This document shows positions 1-7,205 of a stretch of DNA of 12,084 bases, one piece after another. Source of the DNA: Acidobacteriota bacterium (GTDB lineage: Bacteria; Acidobacteriota; Terriglobia; Acidiferrales; UBA7541); contig QHYO01000063.1 in assembly GCA_003224135.1 (NCBI GenBank), forward strand, positions 1 through 12,084, in the 5' to 3' direction. A model generated the notes under the pieces. The model was not told the DNA's origin and did no database searches. It saw only the letters and a list, made by a program, of their open reading frames with translations. Position numbers and translations under genes: made by a program. Position 1 is the first letter of the stretch. The number at the start of each line of letters is the position of its first letter.

Positions 1-44
1 GATTCCGCGTCGGCAACGGCAGCGTTTTTACGTATGGCTTTCAC
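1..44 (-). CDS. ftsQ: Putative start of cell division protein FtsQ (partial, runs off the window)
   Basis: A GTG codon at 44-42 overlaps the murB stop (GTGA arrangement). The frame stays open for 14 codons to the window edge, reading [14 protein letters not shown] with GTG taken as Met. The short, basic, hydrophilic start fits the cytoplasmic N-terminus of FtsQ, a single-pass membrane protein that links divisome subcomplexes. A GAGG-like Shine-Dalgarno lies about 15 nt upstream inside murB, further than ideal, so translational coupling to murB is likely. The ftsQ name rests on gene order, since ftsQ commonly follows murB in dcw clusters of this layout. The 14 codons seen are too few to identify the family, and a different start or a different gene cannot be excluded. 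Confidence 0.45.
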   Translation of the reverse strand, partial: MKAIRKNAAVADAE

Positions 45-949
45 GCGTTCCACACCACTACCTCGTTTTCGAGTTTCACGCCAAAAGCATTTTCGACGCG
101 GCCGCGGACGTCAGAGATCAAAGCGAGCATGTCTTTTGCCGAGGCCTGGCCCGCGTTGACGAAGAAATTCGCATGACGGTCGCTGACCTTGGCGTCGCCG
201 ACGCTCAGACCTTTCAGGCCAAGTTCGTCAATCATGCGGCCCGCGGAGGCTCCGGGAGGATTTTTGAAGATGCAACCGGCACTTTTCTGCCCGAGCGGCT
301 GACTCGAACGCCGCTTCTCATTGCAGATACGAATCCCTTGAAGAATTTCTTTGAACGGTTTGGAGGGAAGTTCCAGCGTCACTGCGAGCATCATATCATC
401 AGGCCCAAAAGAAGTGTGACGGTATTCGAATGAAATTTGTTCGCCGCTGAGGATTTCTATCTTGCGTTCGGCGGCGCGATAGAGCTTGACCTTGCGGACG
501 TAGCTGCCGATTTGCATGCCGTATGCTCCGGCGTTCATGCGAAGAGCGCCTCCGACCGTGCCGGGAACGCCGATCAGACCCTCCATGCCACCCAAATCGT
601 GTTTCGCGCAGAAGGTGACAGTACGGCCGAGGTCCGCAGCGGCGTCCACGTGGGCAAAATTGCCTTCGAGGACGATTTCCGGGTCGGGTTTGGCGAGTTG
701 AAGGATGACCCAGGGGAGTTCGCCATCGCCGACGAGCAGGTTTGAACCTCCACCAAGAAATTTGTACGGGATGTCGTGATGTTCGAGAAGCCCAATCAAT
801 TCGGGGATGGAGTCGTGTTTCGTGATGCGGAGCAGGTCGGTGGTACCGCCGATGCCAAGCGAGGTCAATTCGGACAGGGATGTGCCGGAGCGGACGTCGA
901 TTCCGAGGGCGGCGAGTCCGGCTTCGAGTTTTGGATGCTCAGCGCGCAT
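41..949 (-). CDS. murB: UDP-N-acetylmuramate dehydrogenase (UDP-N-acetylenolpyruvoylglucosamine reductase), type II
   Basis: FAD- and NADPH-dependent cytosolic enzyme that reduces UDP-GlcNAc-enolpyruvate to UDP-MurNAc, the second committed step of peptidoglycan precursor synthesis. The 302 residues match the shorter type II (S. aureus-like) form. The FAD domain shows GGGSNLL (66-72) and [18 protein letters not shown] (127-144), and a YRHTSF segment (176-181) supplies the conserved Arg177. The C-terminal domain has [10 protein letters not shown] (222-231) and LENEV (293-297), where the catalytic Glu resides. Cys226 sits where E. coli MurB has the proton-donating Ser229 (GSxFKNP). The ATG at 949 lies inside the end of murC with an 11 nt overlap, and a GGAG lies 13 nt upstream, so translation is probably coupled to murC. 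The identification is secure; the consequence of the Cys is not visible from sequence. Confidence 0.96.
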   Translation of the reverse strand: MRAEHPKLEAGLAALGIDVRSGTSLSELTSLGIGGTTDLLRITKHDSIPELIGLLEHHDIPYKFLGGGSNLLVGDGELPWVILQLAKPDPEIVLEGNFAHVDAAADLGRTVTFCAKHDLGGMEGLIGVPGTVGGALRMNAGAYGMQIGSYVRKVKLYRAAERKIEILSGEQISFEYRHTSFGPDDMMLAVTLELPSKPFKEILQGIRICNEKRRSSQPLGQKSAGCIFKNPPGASAGRMIDELGLKGLSVGDAKVSDRHANFFVNAGQASAKDMLALISDVRGRVENAFGVKLENEVVVWNA

Positions 950-2309
950 GGTGGGTGGGATGCTCCGTGCCGAGCAGGACCATCAGCTCGTTGCTGGCTC
1001 GGCTAACATTTCCGGCGCCCACCGTCAGGATGGCATCGCCTGGTCTGGCATTCTTCAGGAGAAATTCAACGGACTCTTGCATCGAGCGCAGATAGTGGAC
1101 GTTCTTGTGACCGGCTTCACGGATCGCTGCAACCAAGGCTTCGCTCGAGACGCCGGGAATGGGCGCTTCGCTGGCAGCGTAGATATCCGTGAGAACCAGC
1201 AGGTCGGCCTGGTTGAAGGCAATACGGAATTCGTCCCAGAGATGTTGCGTGCGGGAGTAACGATGTGGCTGGAAGAGCACGAGCAGGCGGTTGAACTTGC
1301 AACCGCGGGCAGCTTCGAGCGTGGCGCGAATTTCGGCGGGGTGGTGGCCGTAGTCGTCAATAACAGTGACGTCGTTCACGGTGCCCTTGACGTCAAAGCG
1401 TCGGCCGACTCCACCGAATTTAGCTAGGCCTTCGCGGATGAGCTCGGCGGGAACATTGAGGTAAAGAGCGACGGCAGCTGCCGCAGCGGCGTTGCGAACA
1501 TTGTGAATGCCAGGTGGGTGCGGCAGACGGAAGAGGCCGAGGTCCTCGCCTTTGAAGGTGAGACGAAACTCACTCGAAAAGCCCTCAAGCTGCACGTCAC
1601 TGATGACGAGGTCCGCCTGACTCGACGTGCCATAAGTGAGGATGGGCCGTTTGACGTTGGGGATGATGGCTTGAACGTTGGGCTCGTCGAGGCACAGGAT
1701 CGCTGCTCCGTACTGAATATCTTCGAGCGAACTGTACTGATCGAGGTGTTCGCGGTCGATGGTGGTGACGACGGCGACGACAGGCGCGAAAAGCAGGAAG
1801 CTGCGGTCACTTTCATCGGCTTCGACGACAAAATATTCGCCGCGACCGAGGCGCGCGGTTGTTCCAGCTTGGTTCACTTTCCCACCAATGACGAATGTGG
1901 GATCGAGATGAGCGGCGGTAAGAATAGAGGCTACAAGGGAGGTTGTGGTGGTTTTGCCGTGAGCGCCACCGACGGCGATGCCGTACTTCAAGCGCATCAA
2001 CTCGGCCAGCATTTCGGCACGGGGAATCACGGGGATTTTGCGCTTGTGCGCTTCGATGACTTCCGGATTGTCGGATTTGATCGCAGAAGAGGTGACGACC
2101 ACGTGCGCATCTTCGACATTGCCAGCTTTGTGGCCTTCGTGAACCGCTGCGCCAAGATTCTGCAAGCGTTCTGTAGTGGTGGAAGGCCTGGTGTCCGAGC
2201 CTGAGACTGAATAGCCGAGGGTGAGCAGGACTTCGGCGATACCGCTCATACCAATACCACCGATGCCGACCAGGTGTATGCGCTGAAAATTGCGAAATGA
2301 AACCATCAT
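939..2309 (-). CDS. murC: UDP-N-acetylmuramate--L-alanine ligase
   Basis: ATP-dependent cytosolic ligase that adds L-alanine to UDP-MurNAc. All three Mur ligase domains are present in 456 residues. The N-terminal UDP-binding Rossmann motif is [14 protein letters not shown] (12-25). The ATPase P-loop is [11 protein letters not shown] (114-124), with Ala116 where the usual motif has Thr (GTHGKT). VEADESD (162-168) and TTIDREHLD (182-190) form the central-domain active site. HNVRNAAAA (269-277) and [10 protein letters not shown] (318-327) are typical of MurC. The start is the first of two adjacent ATGs (2309 and 2306), preceded by GGAG with 7 nt spacing. It overlaps the stop of a small upstream ORF whose first 12 codons copy this gene's own start. 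The stop lies inside the first codons of murB. Length and motifs indicate an intact, functional gene. Confidence 0.97.
   Translation of the reverse strand: MMVSFRNFQRIHLVGIGGIGMSGIAEVLLTLGYSVSGSDTRPSTTTERLQNLGAAVHEGHKAGNVEDAHVVVTSSAIKSDNPEVIEAHKRKIPVIPRAEMLAELMRLKYGIAVGGAHGKTTTTSLVASILTAAHLDPTFVIGGKVNQAGTTARLGRGEYFVVEADESDRSFLLFAPVVAVVTTIDREHLDQYSSLEDIQYGAAILCLDEPNVQAIIPNVKRPILTYGTSSQADLVISDVQLEGFSSEFRLTFKGEDLGLFRLPHPPGIHNVRNAAAAAAVALYLNVPAELIREGLAKFGGVGRRFDVKGTVNDVTVIDDYGHHPAEIRATLEAARGCKFNRLLVLFQPHRYSRTQHLWDEFRIAFNQADLLVLTDIYAASEAPIPGVSSEALVAAIREAGHKNVHYLRSMQESVEFLLKNARPGDAILTVGAGNVSRASNELMVLLGTEHPTHHAR
2274..2309 (-). repeat. Direct repeat, copy forming the genuine murC start (36 nt)
   Basis: This is the downstream partner of the repeat at 2357-2392, offset by 83 nt. 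It encodes residues 1-12 of MurC and leads straight into the Rossmann motif, so it is the copy attached to the functional gene. Confidence 0.9.
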
Positions 2310-2392
2310 AGAGTTGCTCCGGCGGCATTTTCCGCGGCGACCGCGAAGCGGTCGACGTGAATGCGCTGAAAATTGCGAAACGAGACCATCAT
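2306..2392 (-). CDS. 28-codon leader ORF made by duplication of the murC 5' end
   Basis: The ORF starts at ATG 2392, which overlaps the murG stop (ATGA), and has GGAG 7 nt upstream. Codons 1-12 read [12 protein letters not shown], identical to the MurC N-terminus. It then diverges through [16 protein letters not shown] and stops at TGA 2308-2306, overlapping the murC ATG (again ATGA). Ribosomes leaving murG could therefore translate this ORF and re-initiate on murC. The offset between the copies is 83 nt, so the upstream copy is not in frame with murC. The three base differences in the shared 36 nt are all synonymous. It may be a non-functional relic of a tandem duplication that simply keeps coupling intact, or a leader peptide. 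Nothing in its sequence suggests a function of its own. Confidence 0.4.
   Translation of the reverse strand: MMVSFRNFQRIHVDRFAVAAENAAGATL
2338..2354 (-). repeat. Perfect 7-bp inverted repeat with 3-nt loop in the murG-murC spacer
   Basis: The minus strand reads CGACCGCTTCGCGGTCG, which can form a GC-rich 7-bp stem closed by TTC. It lies between the two copies of the murC start, inside the leader ORF. An overlapping alternative pairing, GCGG-TCG-CCGC (2344-2334), would exclude the first. No T-tract follows, so it is not a normal intrinsic terminator. A role in RNA stability or in pausing between murG and murC is possible but is inference. Confidence 0.5.
2357..2392 (-). repeat. Direct repeat, upstream copy of the murC start (36 nt)
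   Basis: Matches 2274-2309 at 33 of 36 positions. The differences are third-codon changes in Val3 (GTC/GTT), Ser4 (TCG/TCA) and Ile11 (ATT/ATA). Similarity may reach back to the shared GGAG Shine-Dalgarno but is weak between the GGAG and the ATG. Confidence 0.9.
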
Positions 2393-3486
2393 GACGGTTC
2401 TCCCTGGCGTTTTATGGGCACGTCAACGACCGTTTCAACGAGGTCGACGATATCGCGCGCGGCGTTTGGTTTTGCGAGCGCACGCGCCCGTGAAGCCAGC
2501 AGTTCGACCTCCCCGGAATGGTCCAGGAGAGAGAAAATTTCGCTTGCAAGACGCCCGGCAGTGAGCTCTGGCTCCGCGATGAGCCTACCCGCGTTGGCGT
2601 TGACCATTTCTTGTGCGTTGCGGAGTTGGTGGCTGTCGGTTGCGCGGCCAAACGGAATAAAAACTGCGGCGCGTCCGGCGGCGGCGACTTCTGCGGCGGT
2701 GATTGCTCCCGCTCGACAGACGATTAAGTCGGCCCAGGCGAAGCGTTCGGACATATTGCCCAGGAACGGAACGACTTCGGCGCGAAACTCGCGGCGAGCA
2801 TAGGCGGTTCTGACCGCGTTGTAATCGCGTTCGCCGGTTTGGTGCACCACGCTCAGCTCATCTTTGCGGGCGGCGAGCAGGTCCATCGCGTCGACGAAAG
2901 CGCGATTGATCGGGAGCGCGCCCTGGCTTCCGCCGGTGATTAACAACCGAAAAGGCTTTTCCGGTTTGCGCGGCGCGATGTCGAAGAATTCCGCGCGAAC
3001 GGGATTGCCGGTGACGACTGCTTTGCTGCCCAAAGCCTTCGCGGTGACTTCATATCCGGTCGCGATGCGCTTCGACAATTTCACGAGAACTTTGTTGGTG
3101 AAACCAGGCTCCGCGTTCGGCTCAAAAATTACGTTGGGAATGCCGCCAAGCCATGTCGCCAGCATCACTGGACCGGCGGCGTAACCACCGACACCAAATG
3201 CCGCGACCGGTTTGTGCTTCCGAAGAATCGCGAAGGCATCGAGCATTCCGGGCGCGAGTGTCGCAAAGTTTTTCACAAGCGTCAGTCCGCCCTTTCCCTT
3301 GAGCCCGGCAGCCCGCAGCGTTTCAAGCGGCAACCCGGCCTGCGGCACCAATTTCATTTCGATTCCGCGTTGTGTTCCCACCAGCACAACTTCCCTTTCC
3401 ATTCCTCGAGACATCCATTCCTTTGCAATCGCGATCGCTGGAAACACGTGGCCACCGGTACCACCACCCGCAATGAGCAGTTTCAT
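2389..3486 (-). CDS. murG: UDP-N-acetylglucosamine--N-acetylmuramyl-(pentapeptide) pyrophosphoryl-undecaprenol N-acetylglucosamine transferase
   Basis: Peripheral membrane GT-B glycosyltransferase (family GT28) on the inner face of the cytoplasmic membrane. It transfers GlcNAc from UDP-GlcNAc to lipid I, making lipid II. The 365 residues match the family length. The N-terminal domain begins with [11 protein letters not shown] (7-17), the lipid I and diphosphate-binding glycine loop. It continues with GVGGYAAGP (98-106) and [11 protein letters not shown] (122-132), the counterpart of the family HEQN segment. The C-terminal donor domain has [17 protein letters not shown] (181-197), then [11 protein letters not shown] (257-267) and [14 protein letters not shown] (278-291), which line the UDP-GlcNAc site. 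The start lies 28 nt after ftsW with only a weak GGA about 9 nt upstream. The stop overlaps the ATG of the duplicated murC leader. The gene appears intact. Confidence 0.97.
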   Translation of the reverse strand: MKLLIAGGGTGGHVFPAIAIAKEWMSRGMEREVVLVGTQRGIEMKLVPQAGLPLETLRAAGLKGKGGLTLVKNFATLAPGMLDAFAILRKHKPVAAFGVGGYAAGPVMLATWLGGIPNVIFEPNAEPGFTNKVLVKLSKRIATGYEVTAKALGSKAVVTGNPVRAEFFDIAPRKPEKPFRLLITGGSQGALPINRAFVDAMDLLAARKDELSVVHQTGERDYNAVRTAYARREFRAEVVPFLGNMSERFAWADLIVCRAGAITAAEVAAAGRAAVFIPFGRATDSHQLRNAQEMVNANAGRLIAEPELTAGRLASEIFSLLDHSGEVELLASRARALAKPNAARDIVDLVETVVDVPIKRQGEPS

Positions 3487-3514
3487 CGCGCGATTCCAAA
3501 AATTGCGCGTGATT

Positions 3515-4633
3515 TCATCGCGCCGTCGACTGCTGCGAAATATTCAGCAGCACTCCTGTCGCCAGAAGCATCACAAGCAAACTGGATCCTCCGTAGCTGA
3601 TGAACGGAAGCGGGATGCCCTTGGTCGGAACCATGCCGAGCACTACGGCAAAATTGATCAAGGTCTGGAAAATGACCATTGACGTAATACCGAGGGCCAG
3701 CAGGCGGCCAAAATTATCCGGCGCTGCGAAGGCTGCTCGCAGTCCGCGCCAGCCGTAGACTGCAAACAGCGCGATCACGATCATGGCGCCGATGAATCCC
3801 AGCTCCTCGCAAATGACCGCGTAGATGAAGTCCGTGTGAGCTTCAGGCAAATAAAACAGTTTCTGTTTGCTCTCCATCAGGCCCACGCCGGTAAAACCGC
3901 CGGACCCGACCGCGATGAGCGATTGCAGCAACTGAAAACCCGCGCCTTGTGGATCGACATCCGGGTTGAGAAACGCCATGAAACGCGCTTGCCGATAGGC
4001 AACGTGAGAAATCAGCAGATAGAGAGCGGGGATGGAAGCAGCCGCGCCTGCGGCAATCCATTTCCAGGAAAGTCCGGCGACATAAAGAACCGCGGCCGCG
4101 ATCAGACCAATATCCACGGAGGTACCGAGATCAGGTTGCGCGAGAATCAACGCCACACAAACCAGAATCGGTCCGATCGCCGGCAATATATTATGGAGAA
4201 AATCTTCCTTGCGGAACTCCATGTTGGCGGCGCTGCGTCGCTTCAAATCCAAAAACCAGGCTAAGTAGAGAATGACCGCCAGCTTGGCGATTTCCGAAGG
4301 CTGGATGCCGACGGGACCAATTCGAATCCAGCGGTGAGTGGCATGCGACTTATCGAGGAAGAAAGCACCCACGAGCATTAAGCCGACAATGCACAAGACG
4401 CTGTAGACGACCGCGGGTTCGCGAAGTTTGCGGTAATCGGTACGCATTAACACAAACATTCCGGCAAGCCCAATCGCCAGCCAGGCGGACTGGCGCAGCA
4501 GGAAGAAATAAGAGTGACCGTATTCGTGTTCGGCGGTTACCGCGGACGCGCTGAAGATCATCACCGCGCCCAGTAGGCACAACCCGAGCGTCACACCGAA
4601 CAGCCATTTGTCATTTTCCAAACGTCTCGGCAT
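3515..4633 (-). CDS. ftsW: Septal peptidoglycan glycosyltransferase FtsW (SEDS family)
   Basis: Polytopic inner-membrane SEDS protein that polymerises lipid II at the division septum with its cognate class B PBP, probably the FtsI-type protein at the other end of this window. The 372 residues contain about ten hydrophobic segments, among them roughly 12-32, 48-64, 76-92, 148-165, 172-208, 272-293, 311-334 and 346-365. Family motifs are RWIRIGPVGIQPSEIAKL (101-118), AQPDLGTS (165-172), LPEAHTDFIYAVICEELG (262-279) and KGIPLPFISYGGSS (338-351). Asp268 in the AHTD motif corresponds to the Asp required for SEDS polymerase activity. FtsW rather than RodA is supported by the dcw location and the AHTD motif. 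ATG 4633 lies within the 3' end of murD (23 nt overlap) and follows a good GGAG/AGGA Shine-Dalgarno encoded in murD. Confidence 0.95.
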   Translation of the reverse strand: MPRRLENDKWLFGVTLGLCLLGAVMIFSASAVTAEHEYGHSYFFLLRQSAWLAIGLAGMFVLMRTDYRKLREPAVVYSVLCIVGLMLVGAFFLDKSHATHRWIRIGPVGIQPSEIAKLAVILYLAWFLDLKRRSAANMEFRKEDFLHNILPAIGPILVCVALILAQPDLGTSVDIGLIAAAVLYVAGLSWKWIAAGAAASIPALYLLISHVAYRQARFMAFLNPDVDPQGAGFQLLQSLIAVGSGGFTGVGLMESKQKLFYLPEAHTDFIYAVICEELGFIGAMIVIALFAVYGWRGLRAAFAAPDNFGRLLALGITSMVIFQTLINFAVVLGMVPTKGIPLPFISYGGSSLLVMLLATGVLLNISQQSTAR

Positions 4634-6059
4634 TCTTCCTCTCCGTATCCGGCGGATTTTTCGGATTTTCGTTCCTCAGGATTTCCGCGCTCCGCTGCAA
4701 CTGGTGGACAAGGTCTTTAAAGACGCGACCCCGATGTTCGTAATTCTGGAACTGATCAAAACTTGCGCATGCCGGTGCGAGCAAAACGATGTCTCCCGCA
4801 TGAGCGGTCTGTGCGGCAAATTGGAAGGCGTGCTCGAGCGTTTCGGCCTGCCTGATGGCGACGCTGCCTTCGATCTGATGTTCAATTTTTTTGGCAGCGG
4901 CGCCGATCAGGAGCACAAGAATTGCTTTGTCACGCAGCGTCGGACGCAGCACGGAGTAGTCGCTGTCTTTGTCCTTGCCGCCCAGAATCACGACAATTCG
5001 TCCCGGGAAGGCTTCAAGCGCCTTGAGCGTGGCGTCAACATTGGTGGCTTTCGAATCGTTGTAATAGCGGACTCCCTGAATCTCTGCGACGAATTCGATG
5101 CGATGCTCCACACCTGCAAAGGAGCGAATCGCTTCCGCGATTTGCGCAGGCCGTGCGCCCGCAAGCCGCGTTGCAATTGTGGCTGCGAGAACGTTTTCAA
5201 GGTTGTGCGCGCCGGGGAGCGGAATTTCCCTGCAATCGAGAATTTCGTCGTCTCTACCAGCCTGCCGGAAGATGATTTTCCCATCTCGAACGAACGCTCC
5301 CTGCTCGACATTCGTCTTCCGGCTGAACCAGTACACCTGAGGAAGCGATGGAGCATACTTGGTGCTTACCGCATCGTCCGCGTTCAGAATGGCGAAATCC
5401 TCGCTGGTTTGATTTTCGAAGATTCTGGCTTTCGCGGCTCCATATGCGGTCAGGGTTTTGTGCCGGTCCAGATGATCAGGCGTCAGATTCAAGAAAACCG
5501 CGATGTTGGGTCGAAAAGTGTCGATCAGTTCGAGTTGAAAGCTGCTTAGCTCCGCGACGACAATCGTGCGATCGGTCGTCTCTGCGACCTGAGCGATCAA
5601 GGGAGTTCCGATGTTGCCGGCGAGGACAGTCGAGAAACCGGCGTTACGCAAAATGTATTCAATGAGCGATGTTGTGGTGGTCTTGCCGTTCGACCCGGTG
5701 ATAGCGATCAGTTGTCCGCTTAAGAAGCGGAAGGCTAGTTCGATTTCACTCCAAACCGGAATTTTCAGCGCTCGTGCTTTGACGAGGAGCGCTACGTCGC
5801 CAGGTACGCCAGGACTCGGAATCACCAACTGCTGGCCTGCAAGGATGCTGTCTGAATGTCCGCCCAGTTCCAACTGCACGCCCGCAGCGCGCAACTTAGC
5901 GATCGATTCGCCCAGTTCGCCGGTGGAGCGCGAATCCGTCGCGGTCACAATAGCTCCGTGATCCGCACAAAAGAGCGCGGTAGCTATGCCGGTGCGGGCC
6001 AGTCCGATGACCAGCACGTGTTTCCCTTTTAAGTCGATCTTTCCGGCCATTCCTTCCAC
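4611..6059 (-). CDS. murD: UDP-N-acetylmuramoyl-L-alanine--D-glutamate ligase
   Basis: Cytosolic ATP-dependent ligase that adds D-glutamate to UDP-MurNAc-L-Ala. In 482 residues it shows VLVIGLARTGIA (15-26) for UDP-sugar binding and the P-loop TGSNGKTTTT (121-130). GNIGTP (148-153), AELSSFQLE (169-177) and NLTPDHLDRH (191-200) form the central site. Lys210 in YGAAKARIF is the candidate carbamylated lysine. GVEHRIEFV (316-324), NDSKATN (334-340) and LAPACASFDQFQNYEHRG (427-444) are C-terminal domain signatures. The first codon is GTG (6059) with GAAGGA 2 nt upstream. An in-frame ATG at 6050 has an AAGGA 11 nt upstream and gives MAGKIDLKGKHVLVIG, so it may be the real start. The last 24 residues form a hydrophilic Asn/Lys/Glu-rich tail whose DNA carries the ftsW Shine-Dalgarno and start. 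Confidence 0.96.
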   Translation of the reverse strand: MEGMAGKIDLKGKHVLVIGLARTGIATALFCADHGAIVTATDSRSTGELGESIAKLRAAGVQLELGGHSDSILAGQQLVIPSPGVPGDVALLVKARALKIPVWSEIELAFRFLSGQLIAITGSNGKTTTTSLIEYILRNAGFSTVLAGNIGTPLIAQVAETTDRTIVVAELSSFQLELIDTFRPNIAVFLNLTPDHLDRHKTLTAYGAAKARIFENQTSEDFAILNADDAVSTKYAPSLPQVYWFSRKTNVEQGAFVRDGKIIFRQAGRDDEILDCREIPLPGAHNLENVLAATIATRLAGARPAQIAEAIRSFAGVEHRIEFVAEIQGVRYYNDSKATNVDATLKALEAFPGRIVVILGGKDKDSDYSVLRPTLRDKAILVLLIGAAAKKIEHQIEGSVAIRQAETLEHAFQFAAQTAHAGDIVLLAPACASFDQFQNYEHRGRVFKDLVHQLQRSAEILRNENPKNPPDTERKNAETFGK

Positions 6060-6071
6060 AGTCCTTCGGAC

Positions 6072-7205
6072 CTAGCGCAGCTTCAGGGTGGTGAGCGCAA
6101 ACAGCGCGAACACCAACGCCAGAATCCAGAATCTCACGATCACCTTTGATTCACTCCACCCGAGTAATTCGAAATGGTGATGAACCGGCGCCATGCGGAA
6201 AATCCGTTTTCCGCGTAGTTTGAAAGAGCCCACCTGCAAGATCACCGAGAGCGCTTCGATCACAAAAACGCCGCCGATAAAAAAAAGGAGAATCTCCTGC
6301 TTAATGATGACGGCAATGACCCCCAATGTTCCACCAAGTGACAGGGAGCCGACATCGCCCATAAAAACTTCGGCGGGATGCGCGTTGTACCACAGGAAAC
6401 CTAGCGATGCGCCAACGAGCGCTCCGCAAAAGACTGTCAGCTCACCTACGCGCGGGATGTACTGAATATCGAGATAGGACGACCAACGCGCGTTGCTGCT
6501 GACATACGTCAAGACAGTCAGAGCGCCGGCCGCAATTACCGTGCAGCCAATTGCCAAGCCGTCAAGACCGTCAGTCAAATTAACGGCGTTCGAAGAACCG
6601 GTGATGACGAGGGTCACAAACAGCAGGAACGGTACGAAGGCCAATGGCCACAGGTGATCGCTCGAAATCAGAGAGTGAATGACCAGATCAGGGTGAAATT
6701 TCTTAAAGAACGGGACGATCAACTGCGTGGAATAGGCGCTGTGCGTGGAAAGCTCCAATAGGCCGACTCCCACAATCATGCTGACCAGCACTTGCAGGAG
6801 AAATTTGCGCTTGCTGGTCAGGCCCAGGTTCCGCTTTTTCGCCACCTTAGCGTAATCATCGATGAAACCGACGGCGGAGAACGCCACCAATGCAAACAGC
6901 GCCATCAGAACAAACGCGTTCGTAAGGTCCGCCCAGAGCAGCACCGGCACGGCGGTGGAAAGCACAATCAGAACGCCGCCCATCGTCGGTGTGCCGGCTT
7001 TTTTCTGGTGTTCCTGCGGGCCTTCCGCGCGGATGTACTGTCCGATCTGCAATTCGCGCAGACGGCGGATCAGCCATGGCCCGAACACCAGCGCGAGAAA
7101 CATCGCCGTGAGGCTGGCGTACACGGTGCGCACGGTGATGTAGCGAAAAACATTAAGAGGGCTGAAATATTTCTGCAGCGTGTGATAAAGAAGGTAGTAC
7201 AGCAT
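6072..7205 (-). CDS. mraY: Phospho-N-acetylmuramoyl-pentapeptide-transferase
   Basis: Polytopic inner-membrane enzyme that transfers phospho-MurNAc-pentapeptide from the UDP precursor to undecaprenyl phosphate, giving lipid I. It has 377 residues with many hydrophobic helices (about ten in the family), visible near 27-48, 75-92, 97-115, 135-151, 186-203, 218-235, 256-273, 292-325 and 355-373. Conserved Mg-binding and catalytic motifs are GFIDDYAK (113-120, Asp116/Asp117), SSNAVNLTDGLDGLAIG (204-220) and MGDVGSLSLGG (282-292, Asp284). The MraY-specific triple histidine APVHHHFELLGWSE (339-352) separates it from WecA-type relatives. The start abuts the murF stop exactly (TAG ATG), with a G-rich stretch about 11 nt upstream as the likely ribosome contact. 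It is intact and followed after 12 nt by murD. Confidence 0.98.
   Translation of the reverse strand: MLYYLLYHTLQKYFSPLNVFRYITVRTVYASLTAMFLALVFGPWLIRRLRELQIGQYIRAEGPQEHQKKAGTPTMGGVLIVLSTAVPVLLWADLTNAFVLMALFALVAFSAVGFIDDYAKVAKKRNLGLTSKRKFLLQVLVSMIVGVGLLELSTHSAYSTQLIVPFFKKFHPDLVIHSLISSDHLWPLAFVPFLLFVTLVITGSSNAVNLTDGLDGLAIGCTVIAAGALTVLTYVSSNARWSSYLDIQYIPRVGELTVFCGALVGASLGFLWYNAHPAEVFMGDVGSLSLGGTLGVIAVIIKQEILLFFIGGVFVIEALSVILQVGSFKLRGKRIFRMAPVHHHFELLGWSESKVIVRFWILALVFALFALTTLKLR

Noticed and set aside
1503..2204. A 233-codon plus-strand open frame opposite murC
   Set aside because: It is antisense to conserved murC motifs, its composition is typical of the reverse of a Mur ligase, and no family was recognised.
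4608..5549. A 313-codon plus-strand open frame opposite murD
   Set aside because: It lies wholly antisense to a clear murD, has no recognisable domain or homologous motif, and is the sort of shadow frame expected in GC-rich coding DNA.
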